A stretch of DNA of 64,000 nucleotides from Oscillospiraceae bacterium (GCA_015066115.1 SVOZ01000004.1:1-64000); one strand, 5' to 3'. Positions 47,908-57,303 are shown, counted from the stretch's first letter. The notes: generated by a model not told the origin, from the sequence alone. Program-made: numbers and translations.

Positions 47908-48632
47908 ATAAGTTTTATTACGACTTACATATTCATTCCTGCCTTTCCCCTTGCGGCGATAATGACAGCACTCCGAGCAGTATCGTCGGAATGGGAAAAC
48001 TAAACGGTCTTGACATAATGGCGCTTACCGACCATAACAGCACAAAAAACTGTCCCGCATTTTTTGAGGCGGCAAAGGAGTATTCTGTAACGGCGGTTGC
48101 CGGAATGGAGCTTACAACTGCCGAGGACATTCACATGGTTTGTCTTTTTGAAAGTCTTGAAGGGGCTATGGAGTTTGACAAAGAGATAGAGAAAAGACGA
48201 ATTCTTATTCCCAACAGGGCAGAGATATTCGGCGACCAGCTTATTATGGATGTTGATGACAACATAATAGGCAGGGAAGAAGATCTTCTTATAAACGCGA
48301 CGACCCTTTCGCTCGAAGAGGCAGTGCCGTTGTGTGAAAGCTTCTTAGGAGTGTGCTATCCTGCGCATATAGACAGAGAGTCAAACGGCATTGTTGCCGT
48401 TCTCGGCTCCTTGCCGATAGAGCCGCGCTTTAGCTTTGCCGAGCTTCACGATAGAGAAAGAAAGGCCGAGTTTATAGAGTCGACCTATCTTGATGATAAC
48501 AGCTTTATAGTAAGCTCGGACGCGCATAATTTGTGGGACATTAAAGAAAGAACAGATTATTTCACGCTCGATGGCAAAAGCCACGACGAGATAAGACGCA
48601 GCCTGTTTGAGTTTTTGAGAGGTGCGAGATGA
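47904..48632 (+). CDS. PHP domain-containing protein
   Basis: YYDLHIHSCLSPCGDNDSTPSSIVGMGKLNGLDIMALTDHNSTKNCPAF; FIVSSDAHNLWDI. Confidence 0.9.
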   Translation: MNKFYYDLHIHSCLSPCGDNDSTPSSIVGMGKLNGLDIMALTDHNSTKNCPAFFEAAKEYSVTAVAGMELTTAEDIHMVCLFESLEGAMEFDKEIEKRRILIPNRAEIFGDQLIMDVDDNIIGREEDLLINATTLSLEEAVPLCESFLGVCYPAHIDRESNGIVAVLGSLPIEPRFSFAELHDRERKAEFIESTYLDDNSFIVSSDAHNLWDIKERTDYFTLDGKSHDEIRRSLFEFLRGAR

Positions 48633-49183
48633 AAGAGCTATCCTTAAACATTCTTGACATCGCCGAAAATTCGGTTAAAGCGGGCGCGTCACTTACCGAG
48701 ATCCTGATAGACGAGGATAACGAAAAAATTGTTATCACAGTTCGGGATAACGGATGCGGAATGACAGAAGAAACTGTCAAGGCCGCGCAAAACCCTTTTT
48801 ATACGACGCGTACAACACGCAGTGTCGGTCTGGGGATTCCGCTCTTTAAGGAACAGGCTGAGATGACGGGCGGAAGCCTTACGCTTAGCTCTAAGCACAA
48901 GGAGCAGTACCCGGATACGCACGGCACCGTGATATCAGCGTCTTTTTACAAAAACCACATAGATTGCACGCCGCTTGGCGATGTGGCCGCAAGCATTGTA
49001 ACGCTTGTGCAGGGACACCCCGAGGTCGATTTCTTGTTTGAGCATAAGACCGACAGAGGCGTTGTCGCCCTTGACACAAGACAGCTTCGTGAAATTTTAG
49101 GAAACGAGGTTTCGCTTAGTAGCTACGAGGTAATAGTGTGGATAGGTCAGTATCTTAAAGAACAGTACACTGAAAACCATTAA
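48629..49183 (+). CDS. HATPase_c ATP-binding protein (histidine-kinase-like, no obvious dimerisation domain)
   Basis: LNILDIAENSVKAGASLTEILIDEDNEKIVITVRDNGCGMTEETVKAAQNPFYTTRTTRSVGLGIPLFKEQAEMTGG. Confidence 0.85.
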   Translation: MKELSLNILDIAENSVKAGASLTEILIDEDNEKIVITVRDNGCGMTEETVKAAQNPFYTTRTTRSVGLGIPLFKEQAEMTGGSLTLSSKHKEQYPDTHGTVISASFYKNHIDCTPLGDVAASIVTLVQGHPEVDFLFEHKTDRGVVALDTRQLREILGNEVSLSSYEVIVWIGQYLKEQYTENH

Positions 49184-49203
49184 ATCGGAAAGGAAGATAA
49201 TGT

Positions 49204-49575
49204 ATGAAATCATTAGCTGAGCTTCAGGCGATCAAAGAAAAAATGAAAAACAAGGTCGTCATCCGTGAAGGCGGAGAAGAAGTCAGAGTAGTTGTCGGAA
49301 TGGCAACCTGCGGCATTGCAGCAGGCGCTCGTCCCGTTCTTGCAGCTATGGTAGAAGAGGTTGAGGCGCTCGGCCTTAGCGGAAAGGTCTCTGTTTCACA
49401 GACAGGCTGTATCGGCATTTGCCAGTACGAGCCGGTCGTTGAGATTATGGAGGCAGGCAAAGAAAAGGTTACCTATGTTAAGATGACTGCTGAAAAGGCA
49501 AAGAGAGTAGCAAAAGAGCATCTTAAAGACGGCAAGGTTGTAGCTGAATACACCCTTTCCGGTGTTAAGGCATAA
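49204..49575 (+). CDS. Thioredoxin-like [2Fe-2S] ferredoxin (HndB-like)
   Basis: VVVGMATCGIAAGARPVL...VSQTGCIGICQYEPVVEI. Confidence 0.88.
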   Translation: MKSLAELQAIKEKMKNKVVIREGGEEVRVVVGMATCGIAAGARPVLAAMVEEVEALGLSGKVSVSQTGCIGICQYEPVVEIMEAGKEKVTYVKMTAEKAKRVAKEHLKDGKVVAEYTLSGVKA

Positions 49576-49594
49576 TTTTGGAGGTGTAATATAA

Positions 49595-51382
49595 ATGATT
49601 CGTGCACATGTACTTATTTGCGGCGGTACGGGTTGTACCTCTTCGGGAAGCGTTGAGATTCAGAAGGCTTTTGCCGAGAATATCGAAAATTGCGGTCTTT
49701 CCGAGGAAGTAAAAATCGTTCAGACCGGATGCTTCGGTCTTTGCGCACTCGGCCCCGTTGTTATCATCTATCCCGAGGGAACATTCTACAGCCGTGTTAC
49801 CCCCGAGGATGTAAAGGAAATCGTTGAAGAGCATCTTTTAAAGGGTCGTATCGTTGACCGCCTTGTTTACAAGGATACAGGCGACGAAGAGGTTGAAGGC
49901 AACGTAGCTCTTGCTGACACTGCTTTCTACAAGACCCAGAACCGTGTTGTTCTTCGTAATTGCGGTGTTATCGACCCCGAGGTTATCGACGAGTACATAG
50001 CTATGGACGGCTATCAGGCTCTCGGTAAGGTTCTCACCGAGATGACCCCTGAGGAAGTTATTAAGGTTGTTTCCGATTCCGGTCTTCGCGGAAGAGGCGG
50101 CGCAGGCTTCCCCACAGGTAGAAAATGGTCCCTCTGCGCAGACGGCGACCAGAAATATGTTGTATGTAACGCTGACGAGGGCGACCCCGGTGCATTTATG
50201 GACCGTTCGGTTCTTGAGGGCGACCCCCACTGCCTTATCGAAGCTATGGCAATCTGCGGATATGCCATCGGTGCAAATCAGGGTTATGTTTATGTTCGTG
50301 CTGAGTATCCTATCGCTGTTGCAAGACTTCAGAAGGCTATCGATCAGGCAAGAGAGTATGGCCTTTTAGGTAAGGACATCTTCGGAACAGGCTTTGATTT
50401 TGATCTTGATATCCGTCTTGGCGCAGGCGCATTCGTTTGCGGCGAGGAAACCGCTCTTATGACCTCTATCGAGGGACACAGAGGCGAGCCCAGACCCCGT
50501 CCTCCTTATCCTGCAGTTAAGGGTCTTTATGGCAAGCCCACCATCGAGAACAACGTTGAAACCTTTGCAAATATTCCTCAGATCATCTTAAGAGGCGCTG
50601 AGTGGTTTGCATCTATGGGAACCGAGAAATCAAAGGGAACCAAGGTTTTCGCTCTCGGCGGAAAGATCCACAACACAGGACTTGTTGAAATTCCTATGGG
50701 AACTACCTTACGCGAGATCATTGATGATATCGGCGGCGGTATCCCCAACGGCAAGAAGTTTAAGGCCGCTCAGACAGGCGGACCTTCCGGCGGATGTATC
50801 CCTGCTTCACTTATGGACACCCCTATTGACTACGATAACTTAACCGCTATCGGTTGTATGATGGGTTCAGGCGGACTTATCGTTATGGATGAGGACACCT
50901 GTATGGTTGACATTGCTAAATTCTTCCTTGAATTTACAGTTGATGAGTCCTGCGGTAAATGTACTCCCTGCCGTATCGGTACTAAGAGACTTTTAGAGCT
51001 CTTACAGAAGATCTGCGATGGTAACGGCGAATTAGAAGACCTTGACCGTCTTGAAGAGCTTTGCGAGTATATCAAAGCAAACTCGCTCTGCGCTCTCGGC
51101 CAGACCGCTCCTAACCCCGTTCTTTCCACCTTACGTTTCTTCCGCGATGAGTATGTTGCTCACATCGTAGACAAGAAATGTCCCGCAGGCGTTTGTAAGA
51201 ACCTTCTTTCATACAGCATCGTTGCTGACAAGTGTAAGGGATGTACACTCTGCTCCAGAGTTTGTCCCGCAGGCGCTATCAGCGGCACAGTTAAAGAGCC
51301 TCACGTTATCGACCAGAGTAAGTGCGTTAAGTGCGGCGCTTGTATGGAAAAATGTAAATTCGGCGCAATTATTAAACAGTAA
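49595..51382 (+). CDS. hydB: [FeFe]-hydrogenase diaphorase subunit HydB / NuoF-like
   Basis: GLRGRGGAGFPTGRKWSLC; ESCGKCTPCRIGTKRLLE; C-terminal 2x[4Fe-4S]. Confidence 0.95.
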   Translation: MIRAHVLICGGTGCTSSGSVEIQKAFAENIENCGLSEEVKIVQTGCFGLCALGPVVIIYPEGTFYSRVTPEDVKEIVEEHLLKGRIVDRLVYKDTGDEEVEGNVALADTAFYKTQNRVVLRNCGVIDPEVIDEYIAMDGYQALGKVLTEMTPEEVIKVVSDSGLRGRGGAGFPTGRKWSLCADGDQKYVVCNADEGDPGAFMDRSVLEGDPHCLIEAMAICGYAIGANQGYVYVRAEYPIAVARLQKAIDQAREYGLLGKDIFGTGFDFDLDIRLGAGAFVCGEETALMTSIEGHRGEPRPRPPYPAVKGLYGKPTIENNVETFANIPQIILRGAEWFASMGTEKSKGTKVFALGGKIHNTGLVEIPMGTTLREIIDDIGGGIPNGKKFKAAQTGGPSGGCIPASLMDTPIDYDNLTAIGCMMGSGGLIVMDEDTCMVDIAKFFLEFTVDESCGKCTPCRIGTKRLLELLQKICDGNGELEDLDRLEELCEYIKANSLCALGQTAPNPVLSTLRFFRDEYVAHIVDKKCPAGVCKNLLSYSIVADKCKGCTLCSRVCPAGAISGTVKEPHVIDQSKCVKCGACMEKCKFGAIIKQ

Positions 51383-51399
51383 GGAAAGGGGTGCCTATT

Positions 51400-53142
51400 A
51401 TGGAAAAAGTAAATATTCAAATCAATGGCATGCCTTACAGTGTGCCTAAGGGCGTAACAATTTTAGAAGCCGCCCAGAGCGTTGGCGTAGATATTCCTAC
51501 CCTTTGCTATTTAAAGGACGTAAACGAGATCGGCGCTTGCCGTATCTGTCTTGTTGAGGTTAAGGGTGCAAGAGGTCTTGTTACCTCTTGTATGTATCCC
51601 GTAAATGAGGGAATGGAAGTGTTCACAAACACTCCCAAGGTTTTACAGTCCCGTAAAAACACCTTAGAGCTTATTCTTTCTAACCACGACATGAGATGTC
51701 TTTCCTGCGTGCGTAGCACAAACTGCGAGCTTCAGAAGCTCTGCCGTGACTACGGCGTAGACGATGTTGATCACTTCAAGGGCGAGAAAAATGTTTATGA
51801 CATTGATGACAGCGCTCCCCACATGATTCGTGACAACAATAAATGTATCCTTTGCCGCCGCTGCGTTGGCGCCTGCGCTAATGTTCAGGGCATCGGAGTT
51901 ATCGGACCTAACGAGCGTGGCTTTGCATCACACATCGGTTGCGCATTCGATCAGGATCTTAACGATGTTGCCTGCGTATCCTGCGGTCAGTGTATCGTAG
52001 CCTGCCCTGTTGGTGCTCTCTATGAAAAGGACGACACCGATAAGGTTTTAGAGGCTCTTAACGATCCCACCAAGCGTGTTATTGTTAACACCGCTCCTTC
52101 AATCCGTGCTACTATCGGTGAGGAATTTGGTCTCCCCGTTGGCACCGATGCAGAGGGCAAAATGGTTGCCGCTCTCAGAAGACTCGGCTTTGACGGCGTA
52201 TTTGACACCGACTTCTCTGCCGACCTTACTATTATTGAAGAGGCAAACGAGCTTGTTGAGCGCATTAAGAATGGCGGTAAGCTTCCCCTTATCACCTCCT
52301 GCTCACCCGGTTGGGTTAAGTTCTGCGAGCACTTCTATCCTGACTTTATTGACAACCTGTCAAGCTGCAAATCGCCCCAACAGATGTTTGGTGCTATTGC
52401 TAAAACCTGGTATGCTCAGAAGGAAGGCATTGATCCTAAGGACCTCGTTGTTGTAAGTATCATGCCCTGTACTGCAAAGAAATTTGAGTGCGGAAGAGAC
52501 GGACAGGCAGCAGCAGGCGTTCCCGATGTAGACTTCGCGCTCACAACCCGTGAGATCGGCAGAATGATCGAGCGCGCAGGCATTAACTTTAAGGCTCTTC
52601 CCGACGAAGAGTTTGACGCTCCTTTAGGCTGCTCTACAGGCGCAGGCGTTATCTTCGGCGCATCGGGCGGTGTTATGGAAGCAGCGCTCAGAACCGCTGT
52701 TGAAACCATTACAGGCGAAGAACTTGAGTCTGTTGAGTTTACCGATGTCAGAGGTATGGAAGGCATTAAAGAGGCTACCTACAATGTTGGCGGCACCGAG
52801 TTTAAGGTTGCTGTAACATCCGGTCTCGGCAATGCAAGAAAGCTCCTTGATAAGATTCGCGCAGGTGAGGCAGACTATCACTTCATCGAGGTTATGGCTT
52901 GCCCCGGCGGCTGTATCAATGGTGGCGGACAGCCCGTACAGCCCGCTTCTGTAAGAAGCTTTACAGATTTAAGAGGCAAGAGAGCCGCAGTTCTTTATAA
53001 CATCGATAAGAAGATGGAATTCAGAAAGTCTCACGACAACACCGTTGTTAAGCAGCTTTACAATGAGTTCTTGGATAAGCCCGGAAGCCACAAGGCCCAC
53101 GAAATTCTCCACACTCACTACGTAAAGAGAGACAGACACTAA
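51400..53142 (+). CDS. hydA: NADH-dependent [FeFe]-hydrogenase catalytic subunit HydA
   Basis: 2Fe-2S N-term, 4Fe-4S clusters; H-cluster motifs TSCSPGWVKF, IMPCTAKKFE, EVMACPGGCINGGGQ. Confidence 0.96.
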   Translation: MEKVNIQINGMPYSVPKGVTILEAAQSVGVDIPTLCYLKDVNEIGACRICLVEVKGARGLVTSCMYPVNEGMEVFTNTPKVLQSRKNTLELILSNHDMRCLSCVRSTNCELQKLCRDYGVDDVDHFKGEKNVYDIDDSAPHMIRDNNKCILCRRCVGACANVQGIGVIGPNERGFASHIGCAFDQDLNDVACVSCGQCIVACPVGALYEKDDTDKVLEALNDPTKRVIVNTAPSIRATIGEEFGLPVGTDAEGKMVAALRRLGFDGVFDTDFSADLTIIEEANELVERIKNGGKLPLITSCSPGWVKFCEHFYPDFIDNLSSCKSPQQMFGAIAKTWYAQKEGIDPKDLVVVSIMPCTAKKFECGRDGQAAAGVPDVDFALTTREIGRMIERAGINFKALPDEEFDAPLGCSTGAGVIFGASGGVMEAALRTAVETITGEELESVEFTDVRGMEGIKEATYNVGGTEFKVAVTSGLGNARKLLDKIRAGEADYHFIEVMACPGGCINGGGQPVQPASVRSFTDLRGKRAAVLYNIDKKMEFRKSHDNTVVKQLYNEFLDKPGSHKAHEILHTHYVKRDRH

Positions 53143-53183
53143 ATAAAACAAAAAGGCACCCGACGGGGTGCCTTTTGTTTTTA

Positions 53184-53251
53184 GTGAATAGTGAAAAGTG
53201 AATAGTGAAGAGTGAATAGTGTAGGAGGGGTTTTGCAAAGCAAAACCCTTC
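53184..53251. repeat. GTGAATA heptamer repeat with GGGTTTTGC..GCAAAACCC hairpin, copy 2
   Basis: agtgaatagtgaaaagtgaatagtgaagagtgaatagtgtaggaggggttttgcaaagcaaaaccc. Confidence 0.8.
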
Positions 53252-53260
53252 ATTAAATTA

Positions 53261-53383
53261 GCCTCCCTTGCCTAAAGGGTAGCGAAGCGCCGAGCGGTAG
53301 TGAATGACAGTCCGGTGGACTGTCAGAGCCGTGAGGTGACCGAGCCGCAGCGAGAAGGGGACCGCGATAGCGGTGGAGGGATT
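53261..53383. repeat. Composite palindromic repeat (contains GGGGACCGC-loop-GCGGTGGAGGG unit)
   Basis: gcctcccttgcctaaaggg...gacagtccggtggactgtc...gaaggggaccgcgatagcggtggagggatt. Confidence 0.75.
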
Positions 53384-53477
53384 TGAAAACGAACCACAAG
53401 GTTTATTTTAAAAAACATTGTAAAAGCGGCAAGAAAGTGGTATATTATATAGGAAGAAACAAAAAGGCGGTGGAAAA

Positions 53478-53942
53478 GTGAAGATAAAAGAGCTATTAAT
53501 TAAGCACAAGGAAATTATTTCCTATATATTTTTTGGCGCGCTGACAACGGCGGTAAGCTTTGTTTCGTACAGCATTTTTGTGCTCCTTTTTAACGCCGTC
53601 GGACTGCAAAATATAGTTTTTTTGGGCGCCTCGCTCGCGGTTAGCATCGCAAACCTCATTTCATGGGTCTGCGCCGTGCTTTTTGCTTTTGTAACCAACA
53701 AGCTTTGGGTTTTTAACAGCAAAAGCTTTGAAAAAGACGTTGTGCTTCCCGAATTTTTAAAATTCCTTTCTTCGCGAATTGCAACAGGGGTTTTGGAAAT
53801 CATCGCCGTACCGCTTTTGGTGTCGCTGGGACTTGGCTTTGCCCTTTTCGGCATTGAAGGCCTGCTTGCAAAGCTGATTGCAACGGTTGTGGTTATAATA
53901 CTAAACTATATTTTAAGCAAACTTTTGATATTTAAAAAATAA
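53478..53942 (+). CDS. GtrA family protein
   Basis: ISYIFFGALTTAVSFVSYSIFVLLFN...NKLWVFNS; four TM. Confidence 0.88.
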   Translation: MKIKELLIKHKEIISYIFFGALTTAVSFVSYSIFVLLFNAVGLQNIVFLGASLAVSIANLISWVCAVLFAFVTNKLWVFNSKSFEKDVVLPEFLKFLSSRIATGVLEIIAVPLLVSLGLGFALFGIEGLLAKLIATVVVIILNYILSKLLIFKK

Positions 53943-53978
53943 AAGGATAGAGAAAAATCTCTATCCTTTTTAGTTTGC

Positions 53979-54803
53979 TTAAACTCCGGAGTAAACCGAG
54001 AAGCCGCCGTCAACGGGGACTGTAATTCCTGTGACAAAACCTGATTTTGAGTTGTCAATAAGCCATTCAAGCGTTCCGAGAAGCTCCTCGGACTCGCCGA
54101 ATCTGCCCATCGGAGTGCTGCGGAGAATCTTTTCCGTTCTCGCGGTGGGTGTGCCGTCCTCGTTAAAGAGAAGGGCGCGGTTTTGATTGGTTACAAAGAA
54201 TCCGGGTGCAATAGCGTTTACACGAATGCCCTCTTTTGCAAAGTGAACTGCAAGCCAGGAAGTAAAGTTTGTAACTGCGGCCTTTGCGGCAGAGTAAGCG
54301 GGGATTTTGGTCAAGGGGCGGTAAGCGTTCATCGACGAAACGTTAAGAACACAGCAGCCCTCTCTGCCAATCATATCAACCATAAACACCTGGCTGGGAA
54401 GAAGAACGCCTTTGAGGTTTAAATCGAAAACAAAGTCAAAGCCTTTTTCCTCAATGTTAAAGAAGGTGAGAAAATCACTTGCGTTTTCGTCGCCCTTTTC
54501 GTATTCTTCGTGAAGGGTGGTGCATCTTGGATTGTTTCCGCCTGCGCCGTTAATTAAAATGTCGCATTTTCCAAGGTCCTTTAAAACCTCTGTGTGAACC
54601 TCTTCTACACTCTCTTTAATGAGTGCGTTGCATTTATAAGCCTTAGCCTCGCCGCCATTAGCAACGATTTCTTTTGCAACAGCGTCTGCTGCCTCATAAT
54701 TTAAATCAAGAAGCGCGATTTTGTGGCCCAGCTTTGCAAGATGACGGGCAAAACCCGAGCAAAGAATTCCGCCTGCGCCTGTAATAACAATAACCTTACT
54801 CAT
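53979..54803 (-). CDS. SDR-family oxidoreductase, probable D-mannonate (fructuronate) oxidoreductase
   Basis: MSKVIVITGAGGILCSGFARHLAKLGHKIALLDLN; YSAAKAAVTNFTSWLAVHFAKEGIRVNAIAPGF; adjacent to uxuA. Confidence 0.83.
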   Translation of the reverse strand: MSKVIVITGAGGILCSGFARHLAKLGHKIALLDLNYEAADAVAKEIVANGGEAKAYKCNALIKESVEEVHTEVLKDLGKCDILINGAGGNNPRCTTLHEEYEKGDENASDFLTFFNIEEKGFDFVFDLNLKGVLLPSQVFMVDMIGREGCCVLNVSSMNAYRPLTKIPAYSAAKAAVTNFTSWLAVHFAKEGIRVNAIAPGFFVTNQNRALLFNEDGTPTARTEKILRSTPMGRFGESEELLGTLEWLIDNSKSGFVTGITVPVDGGFSVYSGV

Positions 54804-54816
54804 TTTTAAAAACTCC

Positions 54817-55854
54817 TTATTTAAGTTTTTCAACGGCCTCGAAAAGACCTGCAATATAGGTGGCGCCGAGGGCTCTGTCATAAAGACCGTAGCCGTATCT
54901 GCCCTTTTCACCCCAGATCATTCTGCCGTGGTCGGGGCGGACATATCCGTCAAAGCCACCCGCCACAAGTGCCTTAACAATGCCGAACATATCAACATTT
55001 CCGCAAGCTGTGGGGTGGCCAACCTCTTCAAAGCGCCGAGGACCTGTGTGCTTAATGTTTCTTAAATGTAAGAAATGAATTCTGTCGGCAAACTCGCCTG
55101 CCATGGAAACTAAGTCGTTAGCAGGGTTTGCACCGAGTGAGCCTGTGCAGAAGGTAAGTCCGTTGTTCTTAACGGGAACGATGTTTAAAAATCTCTTTAA
55201 GTTTTCTCTGTTTGTTATAATTCTCGGAAGTCCGAAAATGCCCCACGGTGGATCATCGGGGTGAATGGCCATGTTGATGCCGCTCTCCACAGCAACAGGG
55301 ATAACTCTTGTTAAGAATTTCTCCAAATTCTTCCAAAGCTGCTCCTCGTCGATCTTTGAGTAAGCATTTAAAAGCTCGCGAAGGCCCTCTTTGGTGTAGC
55401 TGGAATCCCAGCCGGGAAGCGAAAGCTCGCTTTTTAAAGGATTCATTGATAAAACGGTTTCTTCATCATAGGCAAGCGCGTTGGCGCCGTCAGGCTGCTG
55501 ATGCTCAAGCTCGCTTCGAAGCCAGTCGAAAACAGGCATAAAGTTGTAGCAAATGCACTTAACTCCCGCTTTGCCGAGCCTTCTTATGTTCTCGCAATAG
55601 TTTTCGATAAGGGCGTCTGCCTTTTCATTTCCGAGCTTGATGTCCTCGGGAACGGGAACCGACTCAACAACATCGAAAACAAGACCGTGCTCCTCTGCCT
55701 GAGTTTTGATTTTCTGTATGCTCTCCTCGCTCCAGACTGAGCCGGGCTTTACATCGTAAACTGCCGAAACAATGCTTCTCATTGTGGGGATCTGGCTGAT
55801 TTTTTCGAGGGTGACAGGGTCGCTCTCGCCATACCATCTGAAAGAAAGTTTCAT
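54817..55854 (-). CDS. uxuA: Mannonate dehydratase
   Basis: MKLSFRWYGESDPVTLEKISQIPTMRSIVSAVYDVKPGSVW; MAIHPDDPPWGIFGLPRIITN; VRPDHGRMIWGE. Confidence 0.95.
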   Translation of the reverse strand: MKLSFRWYGESDPVTLEKISQIPTMRSIVSAVYDVKPGSVWSEESIQKIKTQAEEHGLVFDVVESVPVPEDIKLGNEKADALIENYCENIRRLGKAGVKCICYNFMPVFDWLRSELEHQQPDGANALAYDEETVLSMNPLKSELSLPGWDSSYTKEGLRELLNAYSKIDEEQLWKNLEKFLTRVIPVAVESGINMAIHPDDPPWGIFGLPRIITNRENLKRFLNIVPVKNNGLTFCTGSLGANPANDLVSMAGEFADRIHFLHLRNIKHTGPRRFEEVGHPTACGNVDMFGIVKALVAGGFDGYVRPDHGRMIWGEKGRYGYGLYDRALGATYIAGLFEAVEKLK

Positions 55855-55979
55855 GGTTTTCCACCTTCCGTTTAATTTCTTTCCTTTATAATACTATAAA
55901 AATAAAGACAATAAAATTGTTTATATATTCAAATTATATTGCAAATAGTGTCATTATAGGGTATAATAAAACAAAAGGA

Positions 55980-56804
55980 GTGGCAAAGGTGAAGGAATTT
56001 TACAAATACGATGATAAGCAGATGAATTTTCACTATTCTTTAGATGAGCATCCCGACCTTTTGGATGAGCGCTTTAAAATGCACACCCATCAGTTTAACG
56101 AGCTTTATTATTGCATCAGCGGCAAGGGGACCTTTAGCATAGAGGGAACGCGCTACAAGGTGCGCGGCGGCGATTTGCTTATTATGAAAAGCGCCGAGTC
56201 TCACGCCATTGAGATAAGCGCAGGCGAGCCTTACGAGCGCCTTGCCCTGCAGTTTGACCCCCAGCTTTTAGAGGACGCAGGGCTTTCCGACCTTCTTATT
56301 CCCTTTAACAGCCGCGAGCTTGGAAAGGGCAATTTGTTTCGCGCCTCGGATTTTAAAAATTCGCTTTACAGAACACTGCTTGAGGGGCTTACCGACAAAA
56401 AGCCAAACCCAAAAACCCAGATCATCTCAATGCTTATTCCTCTTTTAAACGAGATAAAAACGGCGTATGATGAGAGAGGAAGAGTGGACACAGGCGCAGA
56501 CGAGGACCTCTGTTGGCGCATAACTGATTATATCAACTGCCACCTGTCATCAGAGCTTTCGCTTGAGAGCCTGTGCAAGCGGTTTTATATAAGCAAAAGT
56601 CAGCTTTGCCGTCTTTTTAAGGCCTCGCTCGGCTCGGGCGTTTGGGAATATATCACGGTAAAGCGGCTTATAACTGCAAAAAGCCTTATAAAAAGCGGCG
56701 TCCACAGCACCAAAGCCGCCGTCGCCTGCGGCTTTAATGATTATTCTGCATTTTACCGCGCCTACACAAAATATTTCGGCACATCTCCCAAAAAAGACAT
56801 ATAA
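55980..56804 (+). CDS. AraC-family transcriptional regulator with cupin domain
   Basis: HTHQFNELYYCISGKGTFSIEGTRYKVRGGDLLIMKS; C-terminal two HTH with FNDYSAFYRAYTKYFGTSPKK; GTG start, exact start uncertain. Confidence 0.85.
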   Translation: MAKVKEFYKYDDKQMNFHYSLDEHPDLLDERFKMHTHQFNELYYCISGKGTFSIEGTRYKVRGGDLLIMKSAESHAIEISAGEPYERLALQFDPQLLEDAGLSDLLIPFNSRELGKGNLFRASDFKNSLYRTLLEGLTDKKPNPKTQIISMLIPLLNEIKTAYDERGRVDTGADEDLCWRITDYINCHLSSELSLESLCKRFYISKSQLCRLFKASLGSGVWEYITVKRLITAKSLIKSGVHSTKAAVACGFNDYSAFYRAYTKYFGTSPKKDI

Positions 56805-56859
56805 AAAGAAAACCCCGCCCGTTTTTAAAACGGGCGGTTTTGTTTCTGTTTCTTTTTAG

Positions 56860-56905
56860 CCTTCTCCTCAAGGAGAAGGGGGACCGCTTGCGGTGGATGA
56901 GGTGG
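56860..56905. repeat. Left terminal inverted repeat of DUF559 unit
   Basis: CCTTCTCCTcaAGGAGAAGGgggaccgcttgcggtggatgaggtgg. Confidence 0.85.
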
Positions 56906-57191
56906 AAAGATGACGCATTATATCAGTACATACACCTTCAAAATTTGTGTTAACGTCGTGATTTGAGTATCGCAAAACGGTAATACCCAAACTGCTTAAA
57001 TAAGCATCTCTAATTTGGTCAGACTTTTGTCCTTTTTCGTCATAATGCTGTGAGCCGTCAAGCTCGATTACGATTTTTGCAGATGCACAGTAGAAATCAA
57101 CAATGTAATCGCCGATAACCTTTTGTCTGTGAATGTTGCACGGCAGACTTTTTAAAAAATCATACCAAAGATGCCGTTCTTCCTTTGTCAT
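56868..57191 (-). CDS. DUF559 (Vsr/restriction-endonuclease-like) protein
   Basis: LWYDFLKSLPCNIHRQKVIGDYIVDFYCASAKIVIELDGSQHYDEKGQKSDQIRDAYLSSLGITVLRYSNHDVNTNFEGV; its stop codon lies inside the left inverted repeat. Confidence 0.88.
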   Translation of the reverse strand: MTKEERHLWYDFLKSLPCNIHRQKVIGDYIVDFYCASAKIVIELDGSQHYDEKGQKSDQIRDAYLSSLGITVLRYSNHDVNTNFEGVCTDIMRHLSTSSTASGPPSP

Positions 57192-57252
57192 ATTTTTTCG
57201 CAGAGCACGCGCATTTTTGGAAAGATTGGGATTGTTTGTTTTATTAATTATA

Positions 57253-57300
57253 CCACCTCATCCGTCACCTAACGGTGACACCTTCTCCTCGAGGAGAAGG
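57253..57300. repeat. Right terminal inverted repeat of DUF559 unit
   Basis: ccacctcatccgtcacctaacggtgacaCCTTCTCCTcgAGGAGAAGG, reverse complement of the left IR apart from the central variable hairpin. Confidence 0.85.
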
Positions 57301-57303
57301 CTT

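Noticed and set aside
53184-53251. Heptamer GTGAATA array as CRISPR or iteron origin
   Set aside because: Repeat unit too short and contiguous for CRISPR; no Rep gene, and the same composite occurs elsewhere as an intergenic repeat.
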